From the NCBI GenBank assembly GCA_008508345.1, contig QNGE01000880.1:97078-161077 (forward strand): DNA of 64,000 nucleotides, in the 5' to 3' direction. Below are positions 58,401 through 64,000 of the stretch, piece by piece. Each line of letters opens with the position of its first letter. Position 1 is the stretch's first letter. A program made the position numbers and the translations under genes. Under the pieces are notes generated by a model, which was not told where the DNA came from, made no database searches, and saw only the letters and a list, made by a program, of their open reading frames with translations. This stretch comes from Paragonimus westermani. Its lineage: Eukaryota > Platyhelminthes > Trematoda > Plagiorchiida > Troglotrematidae.

Positions 58401-61400
58401 CGGCGGGAAACGTTAAACAAGGGTGTCTCGTAGTTCATTGAATGGAAGCTACATTTGACTTACAAGCCATCATTCCATTGACTTTTCATAGCCTCAGCAT
58501 GAATACTCAACAGTTCTGTCACAACCACACAAAGAATCTTGTCTCTCACAGGTGTCTGACAATTCTGTCAGCTGTCTACGCAAAGTCGTGAGATGAAATA
58601 AACGTGGAAGTACTGACAGTCGTGTCTGGTGTTTTTTGATCGAGTGTACATTAAATCTGATGGTCAATCTTTGAATATGAAGCCACATGATACTGAAATC
58701 AGAGTAGCACTTTATTGTTAGAAATATTGAAAATATTTTGCGAACGGAAAAGCACTAAGTCAGTATGTACTTTCGTCATACATGTGTTTTTATCATACCG
58801 TTCTTGTGGCGTTTTACTTTTCTGTTTGCAAACTGTCCTCTGGAGGTCAGTTTTCCTCACGTACATGTTCTGCAACACATAACTAATGCACCAAAATGTC
58901 GGTCGCCAGATTACTCATTGAAGGAGAAGTCTAGACTACAACATTTATGGGTGATAACCTACAAACAACATCCTTAGCAATTAAAAGTCTATTCAGCTTA
59001 GTTGTTTTGTTTACAGTGTATTGATAGAAAGCAGTGTGTTGGCCACCCCATATTATTACGCAGTAAGCTCTCGTTTACTGAAAACATTTACCGGACTAAT
59101 TTAATCTACCATGTGCATTCACGCTCATATGTGAACAAAAGTCTGCCAATGTTTCATTGATGTCCCTTTGAATATGTGAATAATGCTTCTGGCAAGAACC
59201 ACTAGGCGGTCAGTAAAGTTCACCGTTCGATTTGTTTTAGATGGACCGACATGCAACTGCCCATCTAGTTGTTTTAGCACCTGTTTTTGTTAGGTTTTCA
59301 GCAGTAGGACTTTACTTACAATGCCCATAAGAAGTTGAAGTGAATTTTGCCTCATTTCACAAGATTTCGTAGACGGTCTGTTGAATTACTGTTTCATTAC
59401 AAGGTATTCCTTTGTAATTTAGCATTCTGGGTTGCGTTTAGCAACCAAAAGCCGTATTTTATTTAATGTTAATTATTTTTTGTGCAGTCGTCTTTTAATA
59501 GTTCATCATGACCTCCATTGGCTTTCCAATGGACTCAAATGTAATGGAAGCGCACATTTGCAGTGAGTTAGCTGACGGAGGGACATTTTTTGGACACGCA
59601 GGATCGATGCATATTTTAAGGTGTAGATGTAGGTACCAATAAGTTTTCTCTCTAGACATGACTGGCTTGCCTTGCACTTTGTTGGCACCAGTTGATTCAT
59701 CCCTAAAGCAGCCCGGATGATTGGGTTCTGAGCGGGAGATTGCGGGTCAAAATCTAGATCGGTGGGAACGTTGCCGTCCATTTGAATGCCACTAAGTGTA
59801 ACTCAAGAGGACTCTGAAAAACCGATAACCACTGGATGAGAACATTAGTTAAAGGTTGAAAATCGGTCGTTGTGAGTTACACATCCAGCAGATATGACTA
59901 AGTTACAACCAGAAAACTAGTTTTCACAATGAACACATGATTTCTCAGCAGGTGACGATGTGCGTAAAACGAGTACAATTAAATGTAGCAAAATTGTACT
60001 CTCTCAGTTCAAAAGCAGTTTTATCTAATTAGACAGTTACTTTGAGTAGAATACGAACCTTTGATTGCCGGGACACACCACGTATGATTCCTTCGGTTAC
60101 ATTTCATTTCTAATTATTTTCATTTTTATAACACTGTTTAATGCGGTCTGGCTAAAAGCAAAGTTCAGAATCACATCTAGTTAGACAGGGCAACCATACA
60201 AATTGCAGCACGATGCATTAATGACGGTGTACCTGTATACCTAATGTTACCTGATGAATTGTAAGCCATTTTTACTCGCCTTGACATTAAGATATCATTG
60301 ACTGAGTACGGGTTCATATGTACGTTTATTTGTTGACGGTTGTTCCTACTAAATCGCATAACACATTTACAGTCATTTATGGTTTGCGAATTGCAGGTAG
60401 AAATCAGAGGGGATCATGTAGTTGGTGAAAGTGTTTGAACGGACCATACCGGATAACGGTGTACGGGAACTGTTGGTAGAAAGGTTCATCATGGGATGCA
60501 ACTCTCACTTATGGTAAACTACGAATAAATGTATTGCACTAGATTGGTAGTTTGCTCAATACAACTTGACCTAATATGTTTTTACGACTCACCTGTGGGT
60601 TTGGTAGCCGTAGTTATTTGATATTAATGAAGAAAAACAGTTGCTTAACCAAAACTGACTTTTGAGAACTTCATTTTCCAATGCGGTTGAAATCCAGAAG
60701 TGCGCAATTGTATAACGACCTGGAAATATTATAACCTGATTTTTGCCCATTAATCTGGTGTGGGAGGGCTTGAGAAGAAACGGCCTTTACGGAAATTTAT
60801 TAGACCAACATATGCCATTGTTTATGTGAAACGCAAAAACCCCACTAGCAGAAGACAGAATCCGGTGTTACGCATACTGACCACAAGATATCCCACACTA
60901 AGTGTACTGTAGTTCCCGCATAAAAGTATATATCGTAACTTTGGTCCGGTTTTTCTCCCAAATATCCTTCTTTTTTCTATCCCATTCAACTCAATAAATA
61001 CCACTTCAAAGTGACATGCGATGTGTATACTTATCTTGTGAGCAGCCAATTATTTCGTTCACTGTATAGTGTTATGATATGTATGGTGTAGTGTATAGTG
61101 TAATGACGCTTAATACCTACGTACTTCTTCAGAAATTGTGTACTCAATCCAGATATGCTATGGACTTTTGAGAGGATGGTTTATTATCACTGAAATTGGA
61201 CAGAATATTTTACAGGCTAGTCAGAGGCAACATTTTCCGGTGGATTTAAAAAGAATTCTCACAAACTTCACTTAGTCGCGAGCGTGACAGGTTAATATGT
61301 ATGGTCTGAAAAGCGTCTGGGCAACATAAAATGAATACTCCTTAGACTAAGCCTATATAGCTTCAGTCAGCAGTTGAATTTTTCACCAAATATAATATGT

Positions 61401-64000
61401 GTCGTCGGAGTCAATAAGGTTCCTGGTTTACCAGCTTCTGAGTTTGAAGGTCTATCTTTTAACATGTAGTCAGATGATCGTTCCGAATTCGAATAAATTC
61501 AAATGCTTACCAGTCTTTTTGTCTGAAATTATTTTGAACGTACAGGAAAGCCACAAACGTATCGGCAATATTTGCTTTCGAGGGAGTATAGCCAGAATGT
61601 AAACTCAAAACTCGTTCCAGGTAATGAAGTATGAGAAAAAGGCTGCCTGGACTTACTAAGTGTTACTGACCAATCAGTATAAACAATCTCACTACCTCCA
61701 AATGGGTCTAACTCGGGTTTTATAACAACGGTCAACAATGCGTAGCAAAACCGATCGGTGTAAACATGCAGTTTAACAGTTACATATTTTATATATAGCG
61801 TGTTTTTTAAATTGTGGTCAGTGAGACAAAAGTGGGCAAAAACGGTCATGAACGATTCTCGTGGTTCCACGGCTACTTACTGTTGGGATTGTGGTCATTA
61901 AACAGGGAGACAGTTTACGTTTCATGAATATAATTGTTAACTGACCAATCCGTGTGCCTCTGAAACATTCAATGCATTTAAAACAACACATATCTACTCA
62001 ACAAGCCAGAGTTTTTCGCACCTACCACATATACAAGCTGGTCGGTTTGGGAAGAGACACCTACAGTATGCTTCATAGAAGAACTACCGATCGATGGACA
62101 ACCCTTCATGCATGCGGGTGCCACAGGTATCGTTCCCAGTAATGAAATGATTGATTTTATGAGTGAGTGTAAATTTGAACTACTCCGCTTTTTTTAATGA
62201 AACAATCGATTGATGGACACCGTCAGCAAGACGATAAAGTTTGCATTAAAACACAAGTATGTCTAAATTCGTTTTCAATATAGTCGGTACTGCCTGTATG
62301 TTGGATAAAAAAGTCATAGCCGTGTGCACTGAATCCGTCAGTGTGTATATCAGCTGCGAACACACTTGCTATAACTGATTTCAAAAATCCTACAAGCCAG
62401 AACAAGGGAGCATAATGTGAACGGTCAAGAGCTTATTTTGGATGCTCTCTAGTGATCTAAGTCCAGTAACCAGCAGACATCACGTCTTCTGTAGGGCAGT
62501 CGTCCACCACCAGCCAACGTACTGGTCCAAGCACTTTCATCTTTGCATATGTTTATGAGTGGCCAAGACTTGGAAATGCCGAAGTTTTCTCCGGTTTTAC
62601 TGAACGACTGAATATAGCTGGTATAACAAACAGCATGCTAAATTTCAACAATGCGCACTACCCATACTACTGGTCGAATAGTGTTTTATTTACAATTTAC
62701 AATTAACACGAAGCATTCAAAGTGAATTCGTTTCTAAGGAGACATTTTATACCGTAGGCAGTTTTAGGTTGATCTACCAGATTCCTCTTAGAATAGGAAA
62801 GGTGTACATCAGTATATTTTTTCAGTTCTTGGCCGTCTTGGGGGTATTATGTGGTATAGATTTACACTCTTAAAATGTAGTAAGGTATTTTCTACCAAGA
62901 AATCGATTAGGATGTTTTCGTAGAAGTATCTAAGTGGCTGAACCCTTCGCCACTTTGAACGTTATGACAGTTTGTTTAACTTACAAGAAACAGCTGTAAG
63001 ATTGATGGTACTGGCAAATATCCTGGATTATTGAACCAGCTTATATGAACTTAGAATATGAATTCAAAGCCGTTTACGCATGTCGGAAATTATGCAAACA
63101 CTTATGGCATGCAAGTAAAACGGACAATATAAATGCACCACAGTTGGTTGACCAAATTTTCTTGCCCCGGATATTTATCTTTCCGTGGCCCGTATACCAA
63201 TATCACTTGACTGCTCTCTAATCATTTGAAAAAACTTGTCGAGCAACGGATGAGGTTTATTTGGTGACTGCCCGGCTTCTAATCAGTAATTCGTCTTTTT
63301 GGCAACGTTCGAGCAAATTGTGGTCCACTGTCGCCGTGGTTAGCGCAGATATGACGCCAATTAGTTCATCAACATCGACATCCGTTTAAATAATCTGCCA
63401 CGACACTTTCGTGCTTCCTTCATTTTAAACAACAGAGCACCTGGGTCTGCTGTACAAGGTGAGGGGCGGTTTAACAATAGGTCCGACAATTCTGTGATTT
63501 ATCTGGATGTTGTAGATAGCCGGTAAACCGGCAGTGGTTATACTGACAGAGTGATCGCAAAGATGACTTGCGGTATACTGCGTTAAATTGATCAACACTT
63601 CTGTAACACATCAGAAAGCACGACACAAAAGACAACGGGTTAATACTGCATGTTGATAACTAACATTTTATTCAGAGGGCGTTTGCAGAAAGTTATCGCT
63701 GAGGCACAGTGAAATCAAACATTTACAGTTAACCGGTTTCAAACATATGCTATCAGCCACTCATCATGGTTCATTCAGATTTGAAACGCTTCTTAAACCT
63801 CTGTCACTAGGTGAAAAAGTTGTTATCTGTGACCACCAGGAAATAATTACTCAAACACGTAGGATGATTGATCAAACGTCGAAGTTTTGCGAATGCTTCA
63901 AAGATAGAATTTCAATGAAACATTTTGCGGAACTTGTTGTGAGCCAAGTATACTGTGAGGAATGTTCTTTTTTCTCCATTTAGATATCGATATTAAGCTA
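55488..64000. other. AT-rich stretch, probably intron(s) of the astacin-like gene
   Basis: Apart from the repeat at 57900-58075 nothing is recognised. No HExxH-encoding open frame, no LINE domain. If the exon at 55295 is real, this is its first intron or introns. Confidence 0.35.
57900..58075. repeat. Dispersed repeat, copy of 40520-40700
   Basis: Contains atctacttgattcactgctt, ccaatccaaatatcgtgtta and ttctttgttctgtgttgc in the same order and orientation as the 40.5-kb copy. It is the only interspersed repeat I can support in the 55.6-64 kb stretch. Confidence 0.6.

Noticed and set aside
59506..59781. 91-codon minus-strand frame
   Set aside because: No motif, no promoter or splice logic, isolated in AT-rich sequence.
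1..64000. CRISPR arrays, operons, prokaryotic or viral genes
   Set aside because: No regularly spaced direct repeats, no tightly packed long ORFs; the exon-intron layout is clearly eukaryotic.

Overview
The window is eukaryotic nuclear DNA. No open frame longer than about 270 codons occurs on either strand. What coding sequence I can support sits in short exons (about 110-730 nt) with GT..AG borders and matching phases, separated by introns of 1-5 kb that are full of decayed LINE retrotransposons. Two introns of only about 35 and 45 nt lie beside the kilobase-sized ones. This mixture, the moderate AT bias and the density of RTE-like and CR1-like LINE fossils fit a parasitic flatworm, most likely a liver or lung fluke type trematode. 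The taxonomic call is an inference and not a database match.

One gene dominates. It runs on the plus strand from about 6.5 kb to about 41.9 kb. I chain 14 exons (6577-6837, 11821-12288, 15701-15916, 19158-19663, 21052-21176, 23190-23438, 25701-25982, 27571-27683, 27719-27881, 27927-28096, 30474-30808, 34321-34499, 35684-36416 and a tentative last exon 41668-41923). Their phases agree at every junction and give a protein of about 1350 residues. Two blocks resemble the AKNA family: a coiled coil ending AEVTIDQLRMGSK in exon 4, and FDPDHTLERELFQLG in exon 7. Vertebrate AKNA is a centrosomal microtubule organiser that was earlier described as an AT-hook transcription factor. The fluke protein is probably a divergent AKNA-like protein with long Ser/Thr/Pro-rich linkers and a Cys-x-x-Cys motif near the C-terminus. 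The 5' end (an upstream leader exon or a trans-splice site) and the 3' end remain open.

A second gene appears to begin at about 55.2 kb: a TATA box, then a short exon encoding a signal peptide, an RQRR basic site and a WPNGVVPY segment like the start of an astacin-type metalloprotease catalytic domain. Its zinc-binding exon was not found, so the gene probably continues past the window or the call is wrong.

The layout by region is as follows. 0-6.5 kb is a LINE graveyard (RT on plus at 0.36-2.0 kb, endonuclease on plus at 3.2-3.6 kb, RT on minus at 5.3-5.7 kb) with a 48-nt near-perfect hairpin at 1.81-1.86 kb. 6.5-42 kb is the AKNA-like gene; intron 10 holds a tRNA-derived repeat and intron 13 a small RT remnant. 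42-52 kb is an intergenic or intronic stretch with three more LINE remnants and a (TA)n tract. 52.2-54.8 kb is a degenerate ACTT/TTAC-type simple-sequence region, split in two by an unrelated segment. 55-64 kb is AT-rich, nearly free of recognisable transposons, and starts with the astacin-like first exon. I see no CRISPR array, operon, plasmid feature or intact mobile element.
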